Shown piece by piece: positions 20,864 to 30,721 of a DNA stretch of 64,000 nucleotides. The DNA lies in contig JBITNC010000001.1 in NCBI GenBank assembly GCA_050084985.1, positions 191,704,001 through 191,768,000 on the forward strand, written 5' to 3'. Each line of letters begins with the position of its first letter. The stretch's first letter is position 1. Origin of the DNA: Nageia nagi. Lineage: Eukaryota; Pinophyta. The notes under the pieces are model-generated. The model saw only the letters and a list, made by a program, of their open reading frames with translations, was not told the DNA's origin and searched no databases. The translations under genes were made by a program, and so were the position numbers.

Positions 20864-21535
20864 TTATCTATAAGCTATAGCATCAGCCAACTGAGAATCT
20901 GAGCTCAGAGATACAACGATTCCAAGAGAAACAGGTATTACAGCATATTTACACTCCTCCATTCCAAATTTTTGCAAGATGTCTGATATATACTTAGATT
21001 GACTAAGATAAGTACAATCTTTGTGTTGGTATACTTGCATCCCAAGATAGTAATGCAATAGACCTAGATCAGTCATTTCAAATGTTGCCTTGAGTTTGGA
21101 GATGCACTCTTGGATGATTTCAATATTATTACCTGTTATGAGAAGATCATCCACATAAAGGAGAATTATGACCACGTCTTTTCCTTGATTGAGTACATAT
21201 AGATCTGAATCTGAGAAGCACTTGGAAAAACCAATATCTGCAAAGGTTTCCTCATAATCAATACCATATTTCTGAGCGAATCCTTTGGCTACTAACCTTG
21301 CCTTGTATTTTTCAATTTTTCCATCAGAATTGTACTTGACCTTGTATATCCATTTATTGCCAATCACATTTTTCTCATTGGGATAAGGAACCAAATCCCA
21401 AGTTTCATTTTTCATGATAGCCTCATACTCAACTTTCATAGCTTCCATCCAACACTCTTGCTTGGAAGCTTCTTTGAAGGTTGATGGCTCATGCATATTA
21501 TCAATTTTGGCAAATAAGGATTTATTCAAGGTCAT
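20864..21535 (-). pseudogene. Copia-2 reverse transcriptase with in-frame 249-bp deletion
   Basis: A 223-residue segment. It starts in the integrase-RT linker and reads through DYEETFA directly into DIGFSKCFSDSDLYVLN. Compared with copia-1, exactly 83 codons are absent. These are the PVAKMPTIR block, the motif A aspartate block (LDVKSAFLNGD) and the LKQAPRAWY block. The deletion lies between two GCAAAG copies found in copia-1 at 8427-8432 and 8676-8681, and one copy remains here at 21240-21245. The YVDD box (LLYVDDLLI) is still present. Without motif A the enzyme cannot be catalytic. The segment ends at a TAA (20864-20866) where copia-1 has Gln. Confidence 0.93.
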
Positions 21536-21550
21536 ACTTCTTGTAATTCT

Positions 21551-22474
21551 CTATGCTGGAGAATTTTGCTCTTGTGGTGACTTCTCTACATGCTCATCCA
21601 ACCAGTTAGGTGCAGGCAAAGAATCATCTGTATCAGACACTTCAGCATGAGAGGTCATATCCTCAGAAAGTTCATTGAACGTAACATCCCTAGACACAAA
21701 GACTATTTTATGGGATGAAGAGTAGAGCCTGTAACCTCTATGCTGATTATCATACCCCACAAAGATGCATTTTTCTGATCATTTATCTAGCTTCTTTCTT
21801 TTCTCTGAGGTAATGAAGGCAAATGCATCACAACCGAAGACCCTGAAGTGTGAGAGGTTAGGTTTCTTTCCTGTCCATGCTTCATATGGAGTTTTACCTT
21901 CAACTACCTTAGTAGGACACCTATTTAGGGTGTGAATAGCAGTGTGAACAGCTTCACCCCATAAGAAACTAGGAAGGTTACCCAACATGCATCTTGCCAT
22001 TTCCATAATGGTGCGATTCTTCCTTTCAGCAACTCCATTTTGCTGAGGGGTGTAAGGGATTGTGAATTGTCGCTTAATCCCGTGTTTAACACAAAATTCG
22101 TTAAACTCATTGCTATTATATTCACCCCCATTGTCAGATCTCAACATTTTGATCTTAAAATCAGTTTGATTTTCAACAAGTGCCTTGAAGTCTTGAAACC
22201 TGTCAAAAGTTTGATCCTTGTGCTCAAGTAGATAACCAAATGTCATCCTACTAAAGTCATCAATGAAGGTCAGAACATAAGAAGCTCCACCTAGTGACTT
22301 AGTCTGAAAAGGACCCATCAAATCTGAATGCACAAGTTGAAGAGGACAAGTAGCCCGAGTTGCCTTATCTTTTTCAAACTTTTGCCTATGCATCTTTCCT
22401 AGAATGCACCTTTCACAAAGACCAACTGTGGGTGAAATATTAGGTAAACCTTCCACAAGTTCTTGAGTTTTCAT
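21551..22474 (-). pseudogene. Copia-2 integrase
   Basis: The main open part (21779-22474, 231 residues) contains the pre-integrase Cys pair (CERCILGKM) and the complete DDE core: LVHSDLMGPF, MLRSDNGGEY and NGVAERKNRTIMEM. A TGA at 21779-21781 and a TAG at 21551-21553 divide the C-terminal region, which reads GYDNQHRGYRLYSSS, then PAPNWLDEHV. A further TGA at 22532-22534 separates it from gag-protease. The core residues look intact, unlike in copia-1. Confidence 0.92.
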
Positions 22475-22531
22475 AGCTTGAATACTCTTGTGGTTAAGGT
22501 GTCCTAATCGTTGATGCCAAAGATTACCTTT

Positions 22532-23869
22532 TCAACAAACATTTGTAGCAAGACAAATTTTTGAAGGTACTTGATCCACAATATAAAGGTCATTCTTTAC
22601 TGATCCTTTCATCAAAGTGGCAAGTCCTTTCTTAACACACCAAGAGTGTGAGGTAAACTCAAATGAGCATCCTTTCCTTGTAATCTGAATTATAGAGATG
22701 AGATTCATCCTTAGTTTAGGCACATAAAAGACATTGTCAAGAGTCTTTCCATGAATCTTCACACTTCCTATTCCGTGAACATCAAGGACTGTATTATCAC
22801 CTATCACAACTGCATCCTTTTTGTACTTATGAAAATTTTCAAACTTATCCTTTTCATAACACATGTGATTAGTGCATCCTGAATCAACAATCCAATCATT
22901 TGAAATAGTTTGAGTCATTGAGTAGTAGGCAACAGAAGCAGCATGCTTGTTCTTCTTTTTATTATTGAAATTTCTCATATTTGCATTTCCCTTTCCTTTT
23001 TGAGCAAATTTCTTTTTGCGACAATCATACTCTTTGTGCCCAAAGATGCCACAGAAGTTACAATTCCCATCAAACTTTTCCTGAGGTGTTGGATTGCTAG
23101 ATCCTGCTTTATCATTTCTGTGCTTGTAGTTACCATGATTATTGTTGTTGTTGCCTTTTTTGTCATACTTCCTGAAGGTAGATGAGGACTTGTTGTCTTT
23201 GAATTTGTAATGTTTGAACTTTGTCTTGAAAGGAGTTTTGGTTGCTCCTAGAGCAATGCTATGGTCCTTTGGAGAAAGGTTCAACATTTTCTTGTTCAAA
23301 GTTTCCTCATGCTTTAGAAGAAGTCTTGAAAGGTTATCAAGTGAGATGACATCTTCTTCATCATCGAGCCTTGTTTCCATAACTGTGACAAAGTTGCTAA
23401 ACTTTGTAGTAAGGCTTTGTAGAATGATGAAGACCATGAACTCATCATTGATCCAGTTGCATCCACAACCAACCAGTTGTGTCCTGAGGTCAATGATTTT
23501 GTTTAAGTAGATGGAGGCACTTTCATCTTCACTTTGTCGATACTGCAACAACTTTTGTAGAATGGTAAACCTCCTTGAAAATTTGGACCCAAGGTAAATT
23601 TTCTTTAACCTATCCCAAGCTTCCTTTGCTGAAGTTGATGAAGAAATCATGAGAAGGACATCATCTGAAACTGCACGGTAAATCATGGAAGTTGCTAACT
23701 CATTCTTTGAGTTGTATACTTTAAGAGCCTTCTCATTGGTAGGAGCAACCGCATCTTCACTAACTATCTGCCACAGCTTTCTTGCTTGTAACTCGACTTT
23801 CATACATGGTTCCCATATTCCAAAGTTGGAACCATCGAGTATGTGCTTGGCAATGAAGGTTTCAACCAT
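22532..23869 (-). pseudogene. Copia-2 gag and protease
   Basis: The start at 23869 is chosen at MVETFIAKHILDGSNFG, the conserved gag start; the ten codons before it are not conserved. Continuous from there for about 445 residues: gag helical region (SAKEAWDRLKKIYLGSKF), a basic Asn/Lys-rich linker, a CX2CX4HX4C knuckle (CNFCGIFGHKEYDC), then protease DWIVDSGCTNHM. It ends at a TGA where copia-1 has Ser, just before GNLWHQ. This is the longest intact gag in the window and could in principle still be made. Confidence 0.93.
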
Positions 23870-23985
23870 TGCTACAAAAAAAAATAAATGAATATGCAAT
23901 AAGAATGTAAACTTTTACAATTTTCATCTATACATATAAAACATCTAATAAGCAAACATGTCCCACATGTGTAAACTCATTAACC

Positions 23986-24222
23986 ATGATCCATAGAAGG
24001 ATAAAGTTGGGGTTGTTTTCTTGTATAGAATTAGGCCTTCACTTGGATGCCCGCAAGGTGGAGCCCAGGTACTACCAGTCCTCAACCAGTTCACCTTGGT
24101 CAGTGATATACTCTCACAAGGAGAAGTACCTACTATTTTCCAAGGATCTGACGTATCTTGGACCGGCCATTTTAATTATCTTGATTAAGGGTTTCAGTTT
24201 TCCTCCTAGGTTATCAGGATAA
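23986..24222 (+). other. Conserved open frame antisense to the copia leader (copia-2)
   Basis: 78 codons, near-identical to 11354-11617 through CIELGLHLDARKVEPRYYQS and on to the FPPRLSG end. No function recognised. Confidence 0.45.
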
Positions 24223-25346
24223 TCCCTGAATGGACGTGCGGACATGTGGTATCACTACACACATGCCTGTCCACCTAATAGAGTTATGTCCAATCCAACA
24301 GAGGTCTTAGGGGCAATTAAGACGGACTTACCACCACTTGGTTCTTCGGACTAAAAGGGCTCCAGTCTGCCCTGTCCTCACCTCATGGCTCCCCAAACAA
24401 GTCATGTTGTGGAAAATACGTGCGGATGTATTCATTTTAGGGGTTACTTTCCAAATTTTTGCGTATTGCAAGTATAAGCAAATGTGCAAAAAAATATAAA
24501 GTAAAGTGAAAATACTCCATCCATACAAACTTGAAACCTTAAGAGGCCAAAAATTGAGTCCAATGGGTTTTGTTCTAACCCCTAAAGGACTTTTACATTG
24601 TTTATATTTTTCTCAATTTATTCAAGCACTTAATGAATTACAAAGAACTAAGTCCTACTTAGTATTTAATTCATAACATGCATTGTATCATGACTTAAAA
24701 ATTTAAGTAAGCATGCATCATGCATTTAAAAATTTAAGTCCTAAGCATACTTAGTATTTTAATTCATAACATGCATTGTATCATGACTTAAAAATTTAAG
24801 TAAGCATGCATCATGCATTAAAAATTTAAGTCCTAAGCATACTTAGTATTTAATTCTTTAAATAAGATACATGCATCATATGCAACATCTAGATAAAATT
24901 TAAGTAAAAAAAATTATACCAAGGCCCCCCCTTTTTACTTAAAGTTTTAGCCCTTTTAACTATGCTTAGAGATTGCATATGCACTTAAATTAAACAGGCA
25001 ATGGGGAGGAGAATATTAGAAATAGTCTAAGTACTCCTAAGGGCATTTAATGGGAGCAATTGACTTGGAAGCAAGTAAAAAAAATGCCTAAGAAGAATAA
25101 GTGTGCAAGTGGTAATAGGAGACCCATACCCCAATTTTTAATGCTGCGCCTACTTTAAGCACTAAAAAAAAAATATTCCTAAGTCAATAAACAATTAAAT
25201 GCTTTGTGGGTGGAAAATATGAACCCCCATGTTTCTTCCACCAAGAAAAGCATACGTTGCTTTTGGAAGAACAAAAATGCAAGGAGTCAACTAAAGTAAC
25301 TAAATGCATTTAAGTGTATTAAAAAGACTAAGAAGACTTGCAAGAA
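24223..25346 (-). other. Copia-2 leader, gag-proximal part
   Basis: Noncoding. At about 24640-24850 a unit of roughly 105 bp (CTTAGTATTTAATTCATAAC through ATGCATCATGCATT) is duplicated head to tail. The rest is collinear with 11620-12842 of copia-1 with several indels. Confidence 0.6.
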
Positions 25347-25445
25347 GGTGGCAGCCATCAACCTTGACCGTGTGAAGGAGGATGACCTGCATGAAGGCAT
25401 TTAGAGGACAGCCTATGGAGGTGTTGGGGAGGAAGAGGAAGGAGA
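25347..25445 (-). other. GC-richer leader block shared with copia-1
   Basis: Nearly identical to 12843-12945. The similarity stops abruptly at GGAAGGAGAG, where the PPR cargo begins. Confidence 0.75.
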
Positions 25446-25900
25446 GTGCTGACAAATCGCTCTAGCCTTGTCAGAAAAGCCATTTTGTGCATGCGAGGGA
25501 GAAGGCCATTATGGGAGCTTCACGTGACGGTCCTATGCTGTAAGTTTGGCATACATGTCTACCATGGCATTCACAATGACACATGTGACAGAAATTTGGT
25601 TTGTAAAGAGTCAGTCAGGCATACAGTCGAAAAACATCACGGGCCTACACCAACGGGTGGATCCTGCGATCATTTCAGTCCACGTAACGGTGTTTGCATC
25701 ATGCAGCTAGTCAGGCAATTCATGTGCTTCCTGACTGTTTGTGCAAATTCAATCAGCAAACAAGTGTAGCAGCCGCTACGATCCTGCGTGGTGGTCAAGC
25801 CAACGATGAAGGAAAGCAATCGCTACGATCCTGCGTGGTGTTGCAGTTGGCGAAACAGGGTTATTGCCTGTCAAGGAAAGCCATGGCAGGGGAAGCAGTC
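25446..25900 (-). pseudogene. Captured PPR protein fragment inside copia-2
   Basis: Minus-strand frames give adjoining pieces of a pentatricopeptide repeat protein of the PLS type. In element order: QAITLFRQLQHHAG near 25850, then QEAHELPD followed (after a stop) by LHDANTVTWTEMIAGST near 25670-25730, then CVIVNAMVDMYAK near 25550, then AQNGFSDKA near 25465 in a shifted frame. These match the PPR patterns VTWTxMIAG, NAMVDMYAKCG and AQNGFxxKA. Two or more frameshifts and several stops break it. PPR proteins bind organellar RNA. The plus-strand 107-codon open frame here is the shadow of this fragment. The GC content is clearly higher than the surrounding leader. Confidence 0.75.
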
Positions 25901-26036
25901 GCTGTGGAAGGAGGAGGCAGGCTCTGTGCATGGTGGGGAAGGTGGCTGCACGCTGGGAGGGGGCGGAGAGCGTGGTGGCACGTGCGGGGGGGTGGGAGCG
26001 GAGGAGCGGAGACGCGCGGTGAACCCCCCACGAATT
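25901..26036. other. G-rich tract at the copia-2 cargo edge
   Basis: The plus strand has runs such as GGGAGGGGGCGGAG and GCGGGGGGGTGGG, ending at ACCCCCCACGAATT. It is placed like the G-rich tract of copia-1. It may be donor-gene sequence, since PPR genes can have GC-rich 5' ends, or a feature that favours capture. Confidence 0.5.
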
Positions 26037-26834
26037 AATTTTTGATTTCATTTATTTAAGTTAATAAATTTTTATCAATGACCCCCAAATGTAATTTATT
26101 TTGAGTTTAAATAAATTTAAAAATCATAATAACAAAAATCTATATATATTTTTCAATATCTTAAATAGATTTAAAATATAAAAATATATATAAATATTTT
26201 TGCTTTTAAACAAATTTAAAATAAAATCTATATATGTCTATATTTTTTACTATAGTTTAAAATAATGCAAGATATATATTATGGTGCCACTAATATATGA
26301 TTGTGCCCTTTTAAAAAAATTTGTCCTCCTTTCTAACTTTTTGGAAATGTTGATGCCTTTTGCTTAGGATCATATCAATATCTCACTAATGATAGTATAT
26401 ATGAGATATTTCATAACAATACATTACTACTAACATAAAAAAAAATGTTAGTATAAATATTGCAATTTTGCATCATATATGGTAATTTAATCAAATAATT
26501 GAACCAACACATACTTTTAAGTTCAATATAACATGAACAACAAATTACAAGTGTTGTATACTAACCCTTTAAAAGAACTATAGCAATTTAAAATTGCAAG
26601 TAACATAGAGGATTAGTAAAAAATTGCAACTTGTTAATCATAACTTAAAAAGGACTAACACATAGCAAATAAGGTGTTAGTAAAATTATGTAATAATCAA
26701 AATAAATGACCAAATGAGGAGAATCTTTATACCTGCTCTTTAAAATTTACCTCACCAAAGGGGTGAAAGATGAGGAGTGAAGAAGGATGAACCTCCAAGA
26801 TGTAGCTTCCACACCAAAAGAAGAGCTTCCACAA
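26037..26834 (-). other. Copia-2 LTR-proximal leader, AT-rich
   Basis: No gene. Collinear with 13851-14721 of copia-1. Rich in TATATA and AAATTTAAA words. Confidence 0.6.
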
Positions 26835-26850
26835 CCTTGCTCTAATACCA
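26835..26850 (-). promoter_or_regulatory. Copia-2 primer binding site
   Basis: TGGTATTAGAGCAAGG in element sense, two bases inside the LTR. It matches the initiator tRNA-Met primer motif TGGTATCAGAGC except for one base. Confidence 0.88.
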
Positions 26851-26852
26851 AT

Positions 26853-27341
26853 TGAAGGATTTGAACTAGATCTAAACAAATCCTCTAGGACCTTAGACTA
26901 GGAAACTCAAGTGTACACAAGATAACACAATCACTCAAGATAACACATCAATATAATGTGGTTCCTCCCTCCTTGGGAGTACATCCACAACTAGTTCTCT
27001 TATTCTCAAATCTATGTCTCTCTTACAACTATTCTCTAGCTCTCTCCTACACAACCAAGTAGAGTAATCTTACTCAAAACTTAGATATGTTTACAAGAGG
27101 AGAGGCCCTCTATTTATAGTTTGAGAGCACCTCCCTAACCTTCCTTTAACCCAAGGGTAAGGTTAGGGTTACATTAAATGTACCACCAAACTTCAACCTA
27201 CCAACTAACTCCTTTGGTAAAGTCAAAGTCTACATATTAAAGAATTCTATTAATCACTTAAGGTATCTACATACCTTTAAGTGATTAATTGAATTTACAA
27301 GGAGTTTAGATATTCACAATATTTCATTACAAATTCTAACA
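26853..27341 (-). repeat. Copia-2 5' LTR
   Basis: 489 bp, 487 matching the 3' LTR by eye. The TATA box CTATAAATAG in element sense is at 27110-27119. A telobox-like TAACCCTAACC lies upstream of it. Confidence 0.95.
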
Positions 27342-28188
27342 CAACCAAGTAAGAATGACATCTTCATTTATCCAACAAATCTTGGTATGGAAAGTTGTAA
27401 CTCTATTTTTTATTTTTATTCAAGCTTCCAAGAATTGAATATGGTCATGAGTGCCATAAAGGATGTTTATCGTGAGTGCTAAGGTTGTGTTCAAGTCTTT
27501 TTTAAAGATAAGGCAATTGTAGAGTGCTTCTTTGAAAAACATTTGCAGCTTGAAGACTTTTGTTGTGAGGAGTACAAATCAATTGAAAATTTTTTATTGA
27601 AGAATCATTTACTAATTACAATTATGAATAGTCATATCATGGTTGAGTTTTATGTCATAGTGGTGGGTATTCATTCCTTGGTTGTGACTTATGTGAAGGA
27701 TAATCATTTCATGGTTGTACATTGTATGTTGAAGAGCAATATTTTATTGGAGGCATATTTTCTAGTTTCAATGGTGGTCAATCATTTTATGGCTACCATG
27801 GTTAGTATAATATGTGCACAAGTTTGCAAAATTATTGTGTGGTATAATCATATACATTATATGGTTCAATTTAGTGAATATTCACATAAAGCATGGATCA
27901 ATGTTAGTGATGAGAGTGATGATCATATGATGAAATGGTATTAAGAACCACTGATAAGATAGAGGAGTTAAGAGAGGATATTTTTGATAAAGGGGATTTG
28001 ATCATTAAAAGGAACTTATTTTTTATTTGTAGGAGAAAGAAAACATGAAGTAAAACCCACATGAAGAGCGAAAGTGTGGTGAATGCCAAAAGAATTTTAA
28101 ATTTTTGTTACAAAATTGGAAGAGGCATAAAAGATCATCCCATCAATTTATGATTCTTTAGAACTCATTCTTTAGTCTAGTTAGCATC
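27342..28188 (+). pseudogene. Old copia D, right part (after copia-2)
   Basis: The first bases, including the duplicated CAACC, continue the RT frame interrupted at 18878. A 133-codon frame at 27543-27944 has no recognisable motif. A second frame there is Gly/Tyr-rich (FNGGQSFYGYHG). Near 28060-28130 a frame reads KCGECQKNFKFLLQNWKRHK, followed shortly by RSSH, superficially like a C2H2 zinc finger, though its Cys-His spacing is one residue longer than usual. It ends at the polypurine tract that marks the element's 3' end. Confidence 0.5.
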
Positions 28189-28740
28189 AAGGGGGAGAAT
28201 GTTGTAATATAATGTTGACCATGTGGCATTTCCAATTTAGCAAAAATGTAGCAATCCCTCTTATGTAACTGTAGAGTATTCCAATTTCTAAATGTATGAA
28301 TATTTCAATTTTGTAATGGTTATATATTTTTATTTTTCATGTAACAACTTTAGAATCTTTTATTTAGGGTTAATAAGATGGTGTATTATTTTTTCATACA
28401 TTGTACTCAAATTCCAAATTGAATGGAGTAGTTGAAAACTAATAAAAAAGTTGTTGTAATATATTATGTGCACTCCAATTTTTGTAAAAAGTACTAAGTA
28501 TCCTAATTTGAGAGGTTATATCTTTTGATATACAACATACTCCTTTTCCATCTATTTTTTGATAGTCTATATATCTTATTAAGATCTTTTAGTTGTATAA
28601 TTTTATAGGATTTTGATTAGTGTAAGGCCTTAATTTTGCCTCTCAAAATTGCTACATTCTTCTCTATTTATTAATATAGTTTTGCACTCTACTTCATTCT
28701 TGTATATGTTTAGTGTTCTACTTTGTTCTTATCTATTTTA
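28189..28740 (+). repeat. Polypurine tract and probable 3' LTR of copia D
   Basis: CAAGGGGGAGAA at 28188-28199 is followed by TGTTGTAATATAATGTTGAC, a typical copia polypurine tract and LTR start. TGTTGTAATAT recurs at about 28453, so an internal duplication or nested copy is possible. The right end is not defined. Confidence 0.5.
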
Positions 28741-28751
28741 GGTTATAATGT

Positions 28752-29400
28752 TCAATATGAACATAAATTACATTAAAATCATGTGAGCATGAGAACATGT
28801 GAACATAGAGAACTTTGAAATCATATGCATATGGACATGTGAACATAAAGAAATTTGAAATAGTATATGCATGAGAACATGTAAATGTATACAACCTTGA
28901 AATCATGTAAGCATCAGAACATATTAGCATAAACAAATTTGAAATCATGTGAGAATGAGAACATGTGAACATAAAGAACTTTGAAATCATTTGAGAATGA
29001 GAACATGTGAACATAGAGAACTTTAAAAGTATGTATGCATAAAAACATGTGAACATAAAGAACTTTGAAATCATGTATGTATGACAACATGTGAAGAAAG
29101 AGAATCTTGAAATCATGTTAGCATGAGAACATGTGAACATAAAGAACTTTTAAATTGTGTGTGCATGATAACATATGAATATAGAGAACCTTGAAATAAT
29201 ATGAGTATGATAATATATGAATATTGATAACTTGTGATCATTGTGATCATATGCACATAAATAACCTTTGAACTTATGAACATTATGAGTATATGAACAT
29301 AAGAAACCTTTAATATTTTGAACATTATGAGCATATGAATATAAAGGACCTTTGAACTTGTGAATATTGTGAACATATGAACATAAAAAACCTTTGAACT
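28752..29400. repeat. 42-bp tandem repeat array, about 15 copies
   Basis: The unit resembles ACATGTGAACATAAAGAACT followed by TTGAAATCATGTGAGCATGAGA. Unit starts at 28835, 28877 and 28919 show an exact 42-base period. The right third (29240-29400) has diverged but keeps the period. Because 42 is divisible by three, both minus-strand frames stay open (28733-29140 and 29113-29376) and encode a 14-residue repeat like MFTCSHAYMISKFF. I regard this as a minisatellite, not a gene. Confidence 0.85.
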
Positions 29401-29501
29401 TGTAAAATTTAAGAACTTTTGAATCTTTAAAACTTATGAACTTTTGAAATTTAAAAATTTTTGAATAATAAGATCATGTGTGCATATAGATCACAAAGGA
29501 C

Positions 29502-30718
29502 CACTACTAAAAAACATCCCATTTGCATCATTTTTTGTGTCAAAACTAATGCATTTTTTTTCAAATTTAAACACCCAAATTTGATGTAAAAAGTGATGCT
29601 AAGTGATAAATCATACATTGCATCTCTTTTTGCCTCAAATTTTGTATCAAAATATTAGATTTTGCATCAGAATTTATGTTGAAATATCATATTTTTACAT
29701 TGAAATATCATATTTTGAATTGAAATTTACATCAAAATGAAGAAATTTGCATCAAATCTAAATACGATTTTATAAAAATAATAGTACGTACCACATTCCC
29801 AATAAATGGGATGATGTATATATTATATTAAAATAATATGCTCAATTCTTGATCCACTTATATGATTCACTTTGTATCTTAGAGTTTCTTCTTTAAAAGG
29901 TCTATAAGGAAATGAAATTGGTTCATTGAACTAGTTCAAGAATGGGATGACTAGTTCAAGTTTTGAAAACTTGAATTTATTGTATATATTTTTCCCAAAT
30001 AATACAATAAAGATTTTGATGTTATTGTATGTTTCTTGTAACCTACTTATTTGGGCAATTTCTTCTCAGTCTTCGCAAGAGCTTTCTTTTCCATAGCCAA
30101 AGATTTATCTACCACTAATTTATTATTTGTGAGCTTCTTCCATTGCAACTTCGATGCCATTTATAGGAAGAATGTCCTTGTAAACTCTACCAAAACCCAA
30201 AATCTATCTATCTCAAAACCTTTATGTGGAAAATCCTAGCTCGTTGTAAGGAATCCTATGAGGTCAATACTCTAACTCCCACACCTCAATAAATTCTTTG
30301 TTCCTTCCCTTCCTTGACCAAAGGAATACACATAGGATTACAAGGAGGGTTTGTTAATATATATAGTTTAGAGAGGGTTTTTGGCTATTGGGTAATCACT
30401 TTCAACAATGATGGAGGAGAAAGTGAATGTGAGTCATTGATTGGTGCCTCGATGAATGAGTCAAACATGTTTTACTTTTTTGTTAGATGAATGTAACATA
30501 AACTTTACGTTGGAATTTGCATAACATTTTATGTCAATTTTAGCATCAAAATTTGCATCAGAATGTTGAATTTTGAATTGGATTTTGCATTAAAAAATGT
30601 TGAAAAATACAAAAATAAATCGATGCAAGATGATGCATTATGATGTAATTTGCATCAATGTGTTTAGAAATATTTTGTGATGCAAAAATAAATGCAAATA
30701 GGGATTTTACTAGTAATG
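29502..30718. mobile_element. Non-autonomous CACTA (En/Spm-type) transposon
   Basis: The left end is CACTACTAAAAAACATCCCA and the right end, reverse complemented, is CATTACTAGTAAAATCCCTA. The 3-bp duplication GAC flanks both sides (29499-29501 and 30719-30721). Subterminal regions contain many TTTGCATCA-like words in opposite orientations at the two ends, the usual transposase-binding arrangement in this superfamily. The middle has a 62-codon open frame at 30051-30239 with no transposase similarity. At 1217 bp it cannot encode a transposase and would depend on a partner. Confidence 0.88.
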
Positions 30719-30721
30719 GAC

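Larger units (their letters stand above)
18879..27341 (-). mobile_element. Copia-2, young but coding-defective Ty1/copia element with host-gene cargo
   Basis: 8463 bp in minus orientation with 489-bp LTRs and a perfect CAACC target duplication. By eye the two LTRs differ at only two positions, so insertion was recent. Even so, the internal region has at least six premature stops, one frameshift and a 249-bp deletion of the RT core. Order in element sense: 5' LTR, primer site, AT-rich leader, G-rich tract, PPR cargo, leader, gag, protease, integrase, truncated RT, RNase H, repeat array, polypurine tract, 3' LTR. It belongs to the same family as copia-1 but has a distinct LTR end, so it is a separate subfamily. 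It is inserted in the older copia D. Confidence 0.95.

Noticed and set aside
20618-23891. Plus-strand open frames opposite copia-2 gag-pol
   Set aside because: They are shadows of conserved minus-strand coding sequence and have no independent motifs.
25446-26045. Plus-strand open frames of 85-114 codons in a GC-rich block as host genes
   Set aside because: The minus strand shows ordered PPR motifs over the left part, and GC-rich sequence yields long chance frames on both strands.
27543-27944. 133-codon frame as a host gene
   Set aside because: It lies between an old copia RT and its polypurine tract, has no recognisable motif, and its His/Met/Val-rich residues look like a chance frame.
28752-29400. 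CRISPR-like regular array
   Set aside because: The units are continuous 42-bp tandem copies without spacers, and the context is plant nuclear DNA.
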